64,000 bases of DNA from Hyaloscypha bicolor E (GCF_002865645.1 NW_020194644.1:759289-823288), one strand, 5' to 3'; shown: positions 37,420-48,800, counted from the first letter of the stretch. A program made the numbers and translations. Notes: a model not told the origin generated them from the sequence alone.

Positions 37420-38020
37420 ACTGAGCAAGCTATACAACCCTATTCATGAATTGAGCAGTGGGCAACCGACCAAATCCTCTGTGCCTCTGCGCTTTTTGAA
37501 CCCCTTGAGGGGATGGTCTTTCATCAAAGGGACCGATCCATACGTGCGCCAACTCAATTATAACCTTCAATACCTTGTAAAGGGGGAAGGGGTAGGAGAC
37601 ACGTGGTCCAGGACTTCCTCTCCACTACGTGCAAGAAACCAGAGTTCTTGCTTCCAGTTCCTGATTGCAGGTATCTTCGCCACAGTGTCACCCACTTTGC
37701 CATCTACATTCTCAACCTTTACTTTAAGTAGGCCACTCTCTAGTTGCTTGGCTCTTCCGTGCTGTCGTCTTCGAAAAGAGAGTCCATGCTAAAATAATCC
37801 CCATAACCCACAGTTTGACTTTCGAGTCCCCTCCTTCCTCTGAAGAGTAATTCCCGTAAAGGAAATCCAGGTCATCCCAGTTTCCCTCCTCGTTCTGTCC
37901 TTGCTGAAGATTTTCGACATACCTCCTTGCCTCCCATATTAGTTTCGGATAATCGCCATCTTTATCCTCGCTTTCTGGTTGATCTTCCTCTCCTGCTAGT
38001 CTGTTCTGAATTCACAATTA
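37420..38020 (-). pseudogene. Unidentified acidic protein gene, broken
   Basis: From about 38010 the - strand reads an open, acidic, protein-like stretch (GEEDQPESEDKDGDYPKLIW, then WDDLDFLYGNYSSEEGG) to about 37815. The sensible continuation, GYGDYFSMDSLFEDDSTEEP and a stop near 37738, is in another frame. Upstream, ctaattgtgaattcag just before the stretch resembles a branch point and a 3' splice site, so a 5' exon may exist beyond it. Further downstream the strand shows more open pieces with stops. I do not recognise the family. The + strand frame 37301-37792 over the same bases looks like a shadow. Confidence 0.35.
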
Positions 38021-38143
38021 GAACATTATCAGAACAACCAAAGGCTAAAGCAGTAAATAATTCACTTCCTGTTTATATAATGTATAATTGCTCGCAACTA
38101 GGACTAGTTTCTTAACAACTAATTCTATCCGGAAGAGCCTACA

Positions 38144-38605
38144 ATGGCCAGACTTTCAAAGATTGCCGGATATGTCATTGCAGCTGTTGTTGTACTCACA
38201 ATTGTCCTTTCCGAAATTGCTGAACGCAAAGAGGCCGCAGATATAAATGCAGCTCTCGACGATCTCTTGGCGTCTCTGACAAAGATTTGTGCACGACTTG
38301 AGCTCGAGAAACTCAACCGCATAACAAGGAGTCCATGGATCGTGGCTGCCACCATTCCGCAACCCTGGGAGATACCTCAGCCCTACCGTAAAACGCCCGG
38401 AGATTGCGAACCAGACTGGGCAGCTATTGGCTTTGAAGAAGCCGGATCCATCTACTTCGACTTGATACATGGCAATTCGTCCTGTGCTACCACGTCAGAG
38501 AAGCCAGCAAGTGCTCTGGCTTCCCATACAGCAGCTTATATTTCGGAACAGCCAACTTCAACTAGCAAGTTTCCTCGGGAGACAGGTCTTTTGAGTGGTG
38601 GCTGA
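38144..38605 (+). CDS. Small hypothetical protein with an N-terminal membrane anchor
   Basis: The 153-residue frame starts ATGGCC after aca, a good context. Residues 7-23 (IAGYVIAAVVVLTIVLS) form one hydrophobic segment that could be a membrane anchor or signal anchor. A charged, helix-prone stretch follows (about 24-60, rich in Glu, Ala and Leu), then a Pro-rich segment and a Ser/Thr-rich tail. I recognise no family. The antisense frames in the same place lack such organisation. It lies 208 bases from the 3' end of the RING gene, convergent with it. It could be a real species-restricted gene or a chance frame. Confidence 0.45.
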   Translation: MARLSKIAGYVIAAVVVLTIVLSEIAERKEAADINAALDDLLASLTKICARLELEKLNRITRSPWIVAATIPQPWEIPQPYRKTPGDCEPDWAAIGFEEAGSIYFDLIHGNSSCATTSEKPASALASHTAAYISEQPTSTSKFPRETGLLSGG

Positions 38606-38812
38606 GTCCGAATGAAACAATTATTTGGAGGAACTTATATCCATAGATAGACCAAAATAATGGCCCTCGGGCATTCTAAAAAAGCTCAAAACTGCTTTGT
38701 GACATTAGGGCAGATGAAAATTTAGCTCAAATTGGATGGAAAGACTTTATGAAAATATCCGAGATATTGAATTAATTCGACTTAAATTTGAAAAGGGACC
38801 TTGATTATTTTA

Positions 38813-40219
38813 TCATTTTCGTCTTTTTCGAGGACGTTCATCTCCTTCAACGCGTTGTCTGTCGGGGTTACGTTTCCTCGCCCGGGCTCTCGATGTGGCA
38901 GCAGCAGGTGGGTTGTTTGTGGCTAGACTGTTCCCTGCATCTAACAGTGAGTCGTTCCCAGTTTCCGTTGACGGGGTGTTTGCGATTGTCGAGTTGGTTT
39001 CTGCTACCTCGGGCTGACTTTGGACTCGAACTTGAAGTTCATCCGGTTCCACATCAATGGCTTGCTCGGTAGTCCCCAAGTGGCTCAGTAAAGCATGTGT
39101 TCCAGGTCGGCGTGCTGGCTGTGGTGGCGATGAATTGTCTACTTCTGTCTCAGCTTGACTCCGAGAAGCCAGGGAATTTTGCACGACCCCCCGAAGTCGG
39201 ATATTGCTTCTTGTGCCGGTTCGTTTTTCAAGCCACTCGGGAACATCAAAGAGTTCTTCCGGTCTGAAAATCCATGGTGGAGGTCGATCGCCCTTTTGCT
39301 CATCATCATCAGAATCTGACAGTATTGAGCTTGATGCGTTGCTATTGAATTCCTGCTGGTGCCTCCAATATCTGTCATAAAAGTCTGGCACTTCTCGCAA
39401 GTCCCGGAACCAGACGTTGCAGAGTGGGCACTTGAAGACTTCTTTCTCATCGGACTCTGCTCTCTGGGCAAATAGCTCTTCCATGCAGTTCAAGTGGAAC
39501 ATGTGTCCGCAAGGGAGGGAGTGTGGACCGCCACATTCTTCTATGTTGTCCAGTGGGTACTGACACATTGCGCAGTTGTCAATCGGTTGGGCTAGAGAAA
39601 TAACGAACACTTTGCTGAAGAGGTCCATGTAAGGGTTTTCAACGCCCCCTATGATGAATGGCTGTTTACCGACCGCCATTCTTACTTTCACTGCCCGATA
39701 TTGTTCGTCGCGAATATTCTGGACCCATCTCTCCGTCCTTCTCTTTGCTCTCAATCGTCGCACTTCCTTTCTGTTTTTGAATCTCAATCTTCGCTGGGTC
39801 CTGAGCGTTCCTGAATTCGGAGTCTGCTCTTTTGTTCTTGCATCTGCAAGACTAATCTCCTCCAGAGCCCTTCGATTGTACAATGCGGCTGCCTCGTCAA
39901 ACCGCGCATTGTAGACCTCATCTGGTTCTCCTAGAGTCATTCCTTCTTTCACCTTTTCAAACAATAATGATCGCGGTCCTTCATTCTCGGGAATTGGATG
40001 CTGTGTTCCGAATCCATGCTCCTGTCCCAGTCCACAGAAAGAACAGCGCTTGTCTTTCCCTGCCCAGAACCAGTAGTCTATCTTTCTGTCGTATATGCAG
40101 TTGTTGTTGCATTTTCCCCCTGATTTGGGAGTCCGATGGTAGTTATGAGAGGTTGCATGCCCGCATTTGGAAAAGTAGAATGTAAACTGGCCGCAGTGGG
40201 GTTGAAATGAAGTTGGCAT
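38813..40219 (-). CDS. RING-finger protein, probable E3 ubiquitin ligase
   Basis: This 468-residue single-exon gene has an ATG at 40219. A RING domain lies at about residues 216-270, with ligands C216, C219, C237, H239, H242, C245, C264 and C267 (CAMC, CGHMFHLNC, CPLC). The eight ligands have RING-H2-like order with an expanded last loop. Such domains recruit ubiquitin-conjugating enzymes. The N-terminus has its own Cys/His cluster (C9, C19, H21, C37, C41, C59, C62), which could bind further zinc; this arrangement occurs in fungal RING proteins of unknown role. Residues 140-165 are very basic and coiled-coil prone. The acidic SDSDDDE (about 302-308) precedes a disordered tail that ends in a bipartite-like nuclear signal (RARARKR ... 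RPRKRRK), so a nuclear location is likely. The + strand frames over it are shadows. Confidence 0.85.
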   Translation of the reverse strand: MPTSFQPHCGQFTFYFSKCGHATSHNYHRTPKSGGKCNNNCIYDRKIDYWFWAGKDKRCSFCGLGQEHGFGTQHPIPENEGPRSLLFEKVKEGMTLGEPDEVYNARFDEAAALYNRRALEEISLADARTKEQTPNSGTLRTQRRLRFKNRKEVRRLRAKRRTERWVQNIRDEQYRAVKVRMAVGKQPFIIGGVENPYMDLFSKVFVISLAQPIDNCAMCQYPLDNIEECGGPHSLPCGHMFHLNCMEELFAQRAESDEKEVFKCPLCNVWFRDLREVPDFYDRYWRHQQEFNSNASSSILSDSDDDEQKGDRPPPWIFRPEELFDVPEWLEKRTGTRSNIRLRGVVQNSLASRSQAETEVDNSSPPQPARRPGTHALLSHLGTTEQAIDVEPDELQVRVQSQPEVAETNSTIANTPSTETGNDSLLDAGNSLATNNPPAAATSRARARKRNPDRQRVEGDERPRKRRK

Positions 40220-41105
40220 AGTTGCATTTGAAATTTGCTGTGAAAAATCTCTCAGAATCGTTCAAAATTGAGGCTTTTATTTTCCCCAACAATTCAGATT
40301 TGCACATAAGTAGTCATGCGTTCCGCGGTGACCTAAGGCTCCCCTTTATCTCTTCGTCCTCTGAAAGCGTACTTGTGGGACATGATTTGGTTTTCGAATA
40401 AAGACACTTGACCTTCGGCGGCACCACCGACAATGAGAATAAAGTAATAGTAGTTGCGCTAGTATGATTCTCAATCCGAAGGCTGAACAACAAAGAAGAC
40501 TATGAAACTCTGCCGAATTTCCAGGCTCTGCAAAGAAAAGAACCTACTTCAAATAAGGGGTTGTGGAGCCTGAGAGTTTCTAAAACTAATAAATTCGGTT
40601 TCATCTGGTTTCGGCAAGTATTTATTTTGGTCTTTATTTTGAGCACCCTCCTGTATTTTCAGGCGGGACTGACACCGACGTTACCGCCTATACTTAACAC
40701 AATTTAGGTGGATTCGAGCCTTTTTAATATTACTTTCTTATTTAGAAATTTGAGGCTAGTTTCTAAGTTCTTAAGATTTTTAAATATAACTTTTTTAATT
40801 TTTAATTTTTTAAAATTATTTAAATTCTTATATATATAATTATAAAAGTAATAAGAGCTTTAATAAGCTTAATATATATAAAAAAAAATTCTGAAAAGAC
40901 TTTAGTATAATTTAAGTAAAGCGGCCGTAAAATAGTTATTAAAACTTATATATTTTTAACTTTTCTTTGTTTTGATTTAAAAAAAATATTAAATTTAATT
41001 ACTTATATAAGATCTTTAAAAATAGCCCATATAAATCTATAGAGAATTTAATAGAGAATTAAATTAATTAATAGGAATTTAAATAATTACTTTATTTAAA
41101 AATCT
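40220..41105. other. Promoter side of the RING gene, then a small AT-rich block
   Basis: 40220-40690 has ordinary composition and should contain the RING promoter. 40700-41105 is RIP-like A+T-rich sequence with no recognisable element. Confidence 0.45.
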
Positions 41106-42590
41106 CAAAAGCCAAGTGCAATGTGCGAATGCGCAATGTCATGAAAAATCGGGGTTTTGGCAGTACAGGGTTAGAGGCCTCGGTAGATAGCGCTAGTATG
41201 TTTTTAGATTCAGTAACAAGGCGAGGCTCCACCACAACCACTGCTTTTATCACCCCCACAAGCAAGAACTCCCCATTCCCTTCCTAAATCCCAACACCAA
41301 CACCCAGACCACCCATCCCCAATTCCCAAGTTTCTGGACGCCATAGGTGACTCCAACCCGCCGCTGCTCGTTAAAGAGCACCCAAAACAGCCTCAGCTGA
41401 GGAATGTCAAGCTGCCCATCTAATGAACCACGCAGAAAACGCAACAACCCTCCCCGCTCAAGATCCCGCCCATCTGAGACAACTACTGATACCGCGGAAC
41501 GGCACGCGCGTTTTCTGTCTGTCGGTTGCAGGCCTAGGCCGGTCTGATGGCTTGCGGGGTGGGGCGAGAATGACTTGAACCTTGACGAATCAGTAAATCA
41601 ATCCTGCACCATAGGTCCCAGTTCATAGAAAACAGTAACAGCTGAAACCCAGATGCAAGCCATCAAAGATGTGGCTCGAATGGGCATTCGCATGGATCGC
41701 TCGACCGTCGAAGACAATGAGCTACAGGGGTGGTAAAGATTAGTGATAGTTAATAAGCCGGCACTTCTCGCAGAGTCTCCTACGATACCGACACAGGCAG
41801 TCTCGGGGCAGCATGCCAGACGATGTCTTTGCAGAGGGAGGCTTGGTCTTCGCCTTGTAAGGCGATACACGTTGTATATGGAGGATAGTATATCAAAGCT
41901 AGAATATCGGAGCTATTGAGAAGATTGCTTGATTACGGTTTGTTTGGTGAAGTTATCTGGGAGTAATCGATATTTATATAAATGTTGTTAGGGGAGGGGC
42001 TTTCTGCTTCTCTAATATTTTAGGCAGGTCCTCGTCGCATAGAAAACAACCAAGCTTCGTACGCCCCACATATCCCATGACAGATGACAAATGGTTTTAG
42101 CACGCCGTTTCCAGGTGTGAGAGGCTATCTTCGCACCCATACGGCGAATTCTAGCTCCGACTACATTTGTTCAAACCCGAAGGCCTAGATCCTCTTGGCC
42201 GCAGTGCGTTGTGATGCTGCTAAAATGAGGTCTACCAATGGGATGATGTTGTCGATCAGTGTACGAGGTTCATCAAGGGTCTAAGTCGCATAAAGCCTCC
42301 ATGCGCCGACTTACCTAGGCTAAGCTATCCTGAATCTCAAAGCTGTGGCATTTAAACCGAGTAGATTATCGATTCATTGGTACCGGATGGAGTTGTCTGC
42401 TCAACGGAACAAGCCGTCTATACCCGGGGCATTGCCCATCGGGCTCAACTTCAGCTACGCCACCACGTTCAGCCTACTTGTTATCGAGAGACAAAGCCTT
42501 CAACAATACTAGCCAGCTGTTCTAGATCTACAGCTACAAACAAGAGTTGAGCATAAGTAGCACTCCAAATCTCTCAATCTTTGCCCTCTC
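41106..42590. other. Island segment without a supportable gene
   Basis: Composition is normal. Short frames at 41250-41447 (-) and 41598-41870 (-), and a + strand stretch near 41650-41740, show no family motif. Part of it may be an older decayed gene. Confidence 0.4.
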
Positions 42591-42602
42591 GATAGATATA
42601 TA
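42591..42602 (+). promoter_or_regulatory. TATA-like box upstream of the protease gene
   Basis: gatagatatata at 42591-42602 lies about 70 bases before the ATG at 42669 and is followed by a C/T-rich leader. This fits a short fungal promoter but is unproven. Confidence 0.35.
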
Positions 42603-42668
42603 TCTGAAACTCATCCATTCAAAACAAGCTTTCCAATCTCAATTTCATCTTAGCGGTTTCCGAGGACA

Positions 42669-43757
42669 ATGGCAAAAGAGGGCTATAGATTGGGGAATCT
42701 TCCCGATGAATACGATTCGCGTGATTATCCAATCTTCCCTGCAAGCGAAGTTCAAGACCTCCCATCTATCATGACGAGTACTTCAGAAGCTGGCCATGGC
42801 CCTCCAAAGCCTTTCATCCTTCCAGATCTCCCGCCAATCTATAATCAACTTTACATTGGTAGCTGTACAGCAAATGCATCATGCGCCGCATTGCGTTATG
42901 CAGAAAGGAAGTCTTCAGGCAGGCAGTACAAAGACTTTGAGCCATCTAGGCTCTTCGCCTACTACTATGGCCGTATTGATCGTCGCCCCGAAGAGCTTGG
43001 GAAAACCGAAGAGCTCGCAGACATCGAAAAGCGGATCCAAGAGAGGATCAAAAAGGATACAGGGTCCAACAACCGCAAAATCATCCACACTTTCCTGACG
43101 CAAGGAATCTGCACAGACGCCCTGTGGCCTTACGGTACGCCATCCAGTGACAAAAGCACCCACCTATTCAACGACACCTCGAAGCTGCCTAACCCGTGTG
43201 AGCCCAAGGACTGGAACAAGGTATCCTGGCAAGCCAATCCTGTCAGTCACCCCCACGACGGCAAAGGCCCCGCTGGCGAGAAGGACTTGATTCCTCGCAA
43301 CATCAGCTATTACCGCATCTACGACCCAAGTGTCACACCCACGGTGGATCCCAAAACTCAGATGCCTATCTCAAACTGGCAGATCATCTACAACAACCCC
43401 CCAGTGGCCTTGCTTGAAAAATCCCTGTCCAGCGGCTTCCCCTTCATCTTCGGCTCTCGGCTGTACACTGGTGCCAGTCTGGAAAGCAGCGAGATCGACA
43501 AGAACGGGGTCTTCGTTAAGCCGCCGACAAAAAACTTCAAAGATGAAGGAGGACATGCGCTGATGGCGGTGGGCTTTGACTCCTCGAAGAGATTATTCTT
43601 GGTACAGAATTCCTGGGGTAAGGATTGGCCGGCTGATTGTAAGGATGAGAAGATGAAGGGTCGTTTCTGGATGCCGTATGAGTGGTTTGAGGCAGTGGTG
43701 GATGGGTTACCGATTACGTATGATTTCTGGGTTATCAAGTGTGGGACTGGTAAGTAA
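42669..43757 (+). CDS. Papain-like cysteine protease (peptidase family C1)
   Basis: This 362-residue single-exon gene carries the catalytic signature of papain-family peptidases: Gln60 (oxyanion hole) and nucleophile Cys66 in NQLYIGSCTANA, His296 in GGHALMAVGF, and Asn314 in LVQNSWGKDW. There is no signal peptide and no inhibitory propeptide: the mature-like domain starts within about 45 residues of the ATG, so the enzyme is probably cytosolic and not held as a zymogen. A long insertion between Cys and His (about residues 100-290) gives it a different size from animal and plant cathepsins, as in bacterial and viral-type C1 relatives. C1 papain enzymes are uncommon in ascomycetes. The stop lies inside a perfect donor GTAAGT (43750-43755), with an acceptor at 43791. 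Splicing there would replace the last two residues with about ten others. Promoter and gene stand alone in a small island between RIPed blocks. Confidence 0.85.
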   Translation: MAKEGYRLGNLPDEYDSRDYPIFPASEVQDLPSIMTSTSEAGHGPPKPFILPDLPPIYNQLYIGSCTANASCAALRYAERKSSGRQYKDFEPSRLFAYYYGRIDRRPEELGKTEELADIEKRIQERIKKDTGSNNRKIIHTFLTQGICTDALWPYGTPSSDKSTHLFNDTSKLPNPCEPKDWNKVSWQANPVSHPHDGKGPAGEKDLIPRNISYYRIYDPSVTPTVDPKTQMPISNWQIIYNNPPVALLEKSLSSGFPFIFGSRLYTGASLESSEIDKNGVFVKPPTKNFKDEGGHALMAVGFDSSKRLFLVQNSWGKDWPADCKDEKMKGRFWMPYEWFEAVVDGLPITYDFWVIKCGTGK

Positions 43758-44700
43758 TTGTTATAAGTAGGTATAGGTACAGATTCGTCAGGTATTCTAT
43801 TAATAATTATTTATTATAAATAAAAAAGCTTATATTTTTGAGAAAATTAAAAAGATTTAAAAGTAATTTATTTTTTATAATTATATAGGGCTAATAATTT
43901 TAATAATTTCAATAATATTAAAGAAAATAATAAAATTAGTAAAATAATTATAAAAAGCTTTTAATTATATTTATATAAGCTTAACTTTTTTTTTAAAAAA
44001 AAAGTATTATAAATTCTATTATTAAATAGCTATATTATATTATTCTAATATTATTAAAAGTATATAATTAATATAATTAAGGCAAAACTTAATTAAAAAA
44101 ACATATTAAATCTAATTTAAATTAAATTTAAAACTTCAACTTCGAATTTTTTAGAATAATATAATAAGCTTTTCTTAATTATATATATTTTGTAAAATAT
44201 TTTTATTTTACTAGTTATTAGAAGCTTAAAAAGCTTTTATTTTATTTTATTTATATATTAAAATATTCGAATTTAGACTCTAATTTAATTTAAAGAAATA
44301 AGAAATAATATTATATAAGCTCGGACTAATTAAATAAAAATATTTTTATTAGCTAAATTATTAAAATTATTATAATAAAATTAAGTTTTTTATCTAAGGA
44401 ATATAATAATTTATTTAATAAAAGCTGGTTTAGGAATTTCGAATTAATTAATAATTTTTTAATAATACTATTAAAAACTTATATATTATTATTTTAAACT
44501 AGTTATAAAAATATTAGTTTTCGGGCTTTATTAAAATTATTAACTAAATTATAGCTTTATTCTCTTCTTATTTCTTCTTTAAATTAGCTTTTTTTTATAT
44601 ATAAAAATAAGGTAATTAGTCTAAATATATTTCTTAATTTAATATATAAAAATTAATAAAGTTATGGTTTTTAATTAAATATATAATTATCTTAAATTCT
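43758..44700. other. AT-rich RIPed block
   Basis: No gene and no identifiable element. 44700-44890 returns to ordinary composition as the left flank of the large TIR element. Confidence 0.5.
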
Positions 44701-44890
44701 TATATATATATATATCTTTATTTTTCGACTTGGAGTTTTTCTAGTGAAATTTCAAAGCTTATTATGCGACTATACAAATTTCTACTAAGCGGTAATAGCG
44801 CTAGAAATATTGGCAGAATCAAGCTTATTAGTGGAATTAGAGACAGTCGGACTGCGGAATGAATTGTCTCGAGACAGTTCGCCTGGGGTA

Positions 44891-44958
44891 CTGAGGCCCA
44901 CAGCTAGCTAGCGGACAAATCCGAGAAGCGAAAAGTGATTTTCTGATTTTCTGATTTT
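44891..44958 (+). repeat. Left terminal inverted repeat
   Basis: Starts CTGAGGCC after TA. It includes three tandem gattttct-type units near its inner end. It is not RIPed. Confidence 0.85.
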
Positions 44959-45589
44959 CGCACTGGCGCCCCGCAAAACGCAAAAATAGTAAGGGCGTGC
45001 TTGCTTATCTAATTAACGAAGTAAAGAGCCCTATACACTACCGTGTAAAATCGTGCCAAAATTAGGCCGGATAAGGATAAATTATGAAATGAGTATTTAT
45101 TACAAATACTATATAGTTAGGTAACCACAGGCTATAAGCCCTTCTAGGATAACAGCTAATAATAGGGGTCTAATAACTTCCTTAATCATTTTTCCCGAGA
45201 TTAGAAATAAGAAAATAAAACTATTCAAAATAACTAAGAAGCCGGCTAATTACTTTTTTTTGTAATTAATTAATAAAATCATATAGGGATAATATTACTC
45301 GAGTTTTTAGTACTTATATTACAAAAAGATATATTATAATAGTTAAGACATACCCTGAACTTAATTCCTATTAAAATAACTTAGTGAATTTTATTAAAAT
45401 AATACTATAACTTTTAATAAATCTATTATTATATTATAAAGCTATTACTAAATAGGCTTATATAAATATTAATTAAGAAGAAATTACAAATAGATTAAAA
45501 GATTTATATAGAATCTTAGTTAATCTGTATATGGTCTAATAGTAATTATAAGAATGAAATATCTAAATATATACTTAAATAGTAGATAT

Positions 45590-46830
45590 GCCTTTTCTTT
45601 ATATATAGATTATAATCCTGTATTATCTAGGAGATATAGATAAGGAAATACTTGAGGATCTTGAGAATTATAGTTATATAGCTTTAATTACTAGAGTTAT
45701 CCGTATATATAAGAAGCTTGGTCTTATTTATTATATAACTATAATAAATAGGCAAGTAGTAGACAAGTAACTATTTATAATACTATAGAGTAAGCTAAAT
45801 AATAGGCGGGTTATAGGTTATAGATAGCGGTATTTATATATATACTTCCATTAATAAGGTTTATTAGTAATCTAATTAGTTTTTCTATACTTTACTATTT
45901 TGCCCTAGCTTAGAAGGTTAGGGCCTTGTTTACTAATATATTTTATTATCTATAGGAAGAGCTTATATATAATATTATGACTCCTGGATCCTAAAGTAAT
46001 TATACTATAAATATAACGGATATAGTCTAAGAAAAGAAAATATATTATATCTAGGCCAGACTAGATTTAGTTAATTAATAGATATAATAAGCTATTACTA
46101 TTTGGAATTAAGATATATGCTTATATTAATACTTATTTATATAATATTATCTGAATATATATCGGAATCTCTAATTAAACTACCTATTCGGTTATATAGT
46201 AATATCTTTAGATTTGTATTTAAATAGGCTATTACTCTTACTTCTTTAGGGCTAATCAAGGCTCTGAACTTTCCCTTATTACTAAAGTATACTTTATATT
46301 CTTGCAGATAGCTAATCCGTTAGTTATATATATAGAGAATTACTTTATTTCTGGGAAAAGTACCGAGAATTAGCAGGTTGAATCCTAGTAGCAGGAGCTT
46401 TAGAAGAGCTAGCTATACTAGTAGTATATAAGTAATTCTGTTTCCCTATATCTGCCTTTTATTCTTTCTATTATTAGGAGAAAGTATTAGATACTAATAA
46501 TTATACTACTTTTTATTAAGGCTATTAGGTTTAGTATTATAGTACCGGATTATATAACTAATTCTGATTAGTATATATAGAACTACTTTTAGGAACTGGC
46601 TTATACCGGGAATTATAATTACTAATACCTATAGGACCGGATTACTTTACTAGTACTTTATATATAATAGATCTAAAATAAGGTATATAGGTTTATGGAC
46701 TTATGAAATATCTATAGGATTAGAAAAGACAAATCTAGGCCTAATATAGTAGCCGGCAAGCTATTTAGACTATATATGAGGCCCCTAGGCGGGATATAGT
46801 ACTAGGATTACCCTATAGATATAGAGCTTT
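45590..46830 (+). pseudogene. DDE integrase-core transposase gene, RIPed
   Basis: One + strand frame set follows the integrase core proteins found in many fungal genomes. In order it shows a helical N-terminal part (about 45600-45800), then FGIKIYA (46101-46121) and IYIGISN (46155-46175, preceded by TGA where the family has Trp), then ANQGSE (46251-46268), then GKSTEN followed by stops in place of Gln and Trp (46353 on), then an Arg/Lys/Pro-rich end near 46690-46775. From the family pattern, the catalytic Asp codons are now Asn (AAT at 46077-46079 and at 46254-46256), while the Glu in GKSTEN remains. Stops are of RIP type (TGG to TGA or TAG, CAA/CAG to TAA/TAG). This would be the enzyme that mobilised the surrounding TIR element. 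Family recall is from memory, without a search. Confidence 0.65.
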
Positions 46831-47499
46831 ATAATATAATCCTTAATAATTATTTAGTTTAGAATAAGTAATATAATCTTATATAGCTCTATATAAATAG
46901 TTTATTTATATACTAATATAAATATTAATAAGTTTCTACTAAGAGAAATATTAGAGTAATACTATTAGAAGCTTATATCTTATAGTATAAATATAGCTAA
47001 TATTTATATAGAAGATACTAATAGAAACGGCAACTAACTATATATTTAAGCTTATTACTAGCTCTAATATATAGTCCGGATATATATAGCCTTAGGGCAG
47101 CTACTAATATTAGGAGAGTCCAAGAAGCTAACTAGTAAATATAATACTACTATTATACGGAATAGAATCCTTAAGTAAGTTGTCCTAATAAATACAAAGT
47201 ATATAAATAATATATAAGCCGGAAGAATATCCGTATAGTTTCTAATAATCTAGAACTTTACCCAGAAATAGCCCTTTATTAGTAATACTTCTAATAATAT
47301 GGGATAATTAAACGAGCCAGTTATAAAGTAACTAGGTATATTAAGATAAGTATTATTTATTATTAAATATATTATTTTCGAAACCCTTTTCTTACTTTTA
47401 AAAATAGTATTAATAGAATTATTAAGTTTATTTACTATATAAATATTCTATATTCTTAAATTCTTATCTCTTAAAATAGTACTATTATTTCTCAAAACC

Positions 47500-48800
47500 T
47501 GCCCTAATACTATATATCCTATAGCCAAATACTAGTATAGTAATATCTAATATTACAAGTTCTATTAATCTACTAATAATAAATATAATATAGAGGCCGC
47601 TGCTTTACTTGCCTAGAGTAATAATACTAGTAGACTTAAATCTTATAGCTCTGGAATTCCGTCCGTATTTGCCCTTCTCTTTATACCTGAAATACTTTAG
47701 ATCTCTAGCTTTTCTTAGTATTCTTATCCTGTATCTTTTCTTCCAGGAATATCTATTATACCTATTCCTCTAGTTACTATTACTATATAGCTACTAGATA
47801 CTAGTTCTGTTCTATTCCAGGCTCCTCCTATTCTAATAGCCCTATAACTACTCTCTTCTATATTTCCTTTTATTACAAGCTATATTACTTAATCTAACTA
47901 TTTTTCTAGTAGTACTTATACTACTATATAAGCTTAACGGGCTATAAATACGAGAGTTATTTAGGCTACTACCCAGGCTATAGCTCCTTATACCGGTAAT
48001 AGGCTACCTGGAGCCCTTTAAGGTCTTATAAATCAAAATATAGCCGGATCTAGTTTTATGAAATTATAGACCGTGGTTTTATAGCTAGTTCTCTATAAGT
48101 AGACATTTAATAATATAAAGAATTAGAGAGCTAAGTAAAGAACTATCTAACTTTCTAAAGAAGTTAGTAATAAGTTTTCTTCTATTTCTTTTACTAGATT
48201 CTTTATATAAATTCTAATAAATATTTTTTAATAAATAGCTTTTAATTTAAAATAAATAATTAAGTCTTTTCTATTCTTTCTAATATAGTTTCTTAATAGC
48301 TATTCCCTTACTTCTTTCTCTATATTAGCGGACCTATCTGCTATTATTAATTTATTAATAATATAAATAAACTAGTATTCTATACTAGTTCTAATAGTAA
48401 AAGAGCCCAGGAACTTATAATCTTGCCAGGTTCTATCTAAACTATCTTTAACCTTTCCTGCTATAGTATATATCTAGGCCCTAAGAATATCTGAATAATT
48501 TTCCTTGTTTTATACTAGGATAAGACTCTATATAAAGATATCCGTTTTGAAATTATTTATAAAAAGCTAGAAAATACTTAGAAAAAGACTTTATATAAAG
48601 ATCTCTATCTTAAAATTACTTATAAAGAGCTAGAAAATACTTAGAAGATATAATAACTTAAGGAAATTAAATAATAAACTAAGAAGGCCCAGAGAGCCTA
48701 GGAGAATATTACCTGCTAGTATAGATATAAGACTTTGAAAGTAAGAAGGAATCTAATAAACTAGTAGGTAAATAAAGATATATATATAATTCTTTTCTTT
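47500..48800 (+). pseudogene. Second degenerate frame of the TIR element
   Basis: The + strand shows long protein-like stretches broken only by RIP-type stops. They include a part rich in Pro, Ser and Thr (about 47700-47950) and a charged, coiled-coil-like part (48480-48720) containing a 21-codon repeat. It could be an accessory protein of the transposon. I recognise no family. Confidence 0.4.
48522..48647 (+). repeat. 63-base tandem repeat, two copies, in frame
   Basis: Unit 1 is 48522-48584 and unit 2 is 48585-48647. Both translate to a TLYKD ... YKKLENT/YKELENT-type 21-residue repeat. The length is a multiple of three. Confidence 0.8.

Noticed and set aside
37301..37792. 163-codon + strand frame
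   Set aside because: The opposite strand shows a more protein-like, though broken, reading; this frame is Ser/Leu/Arg-rich without motifs.
41250..41870. Two - strand frames of 65 and 90 codons
   Set aside because: No family motif, weak protein character and competing + strand readings; not supportable as genes.
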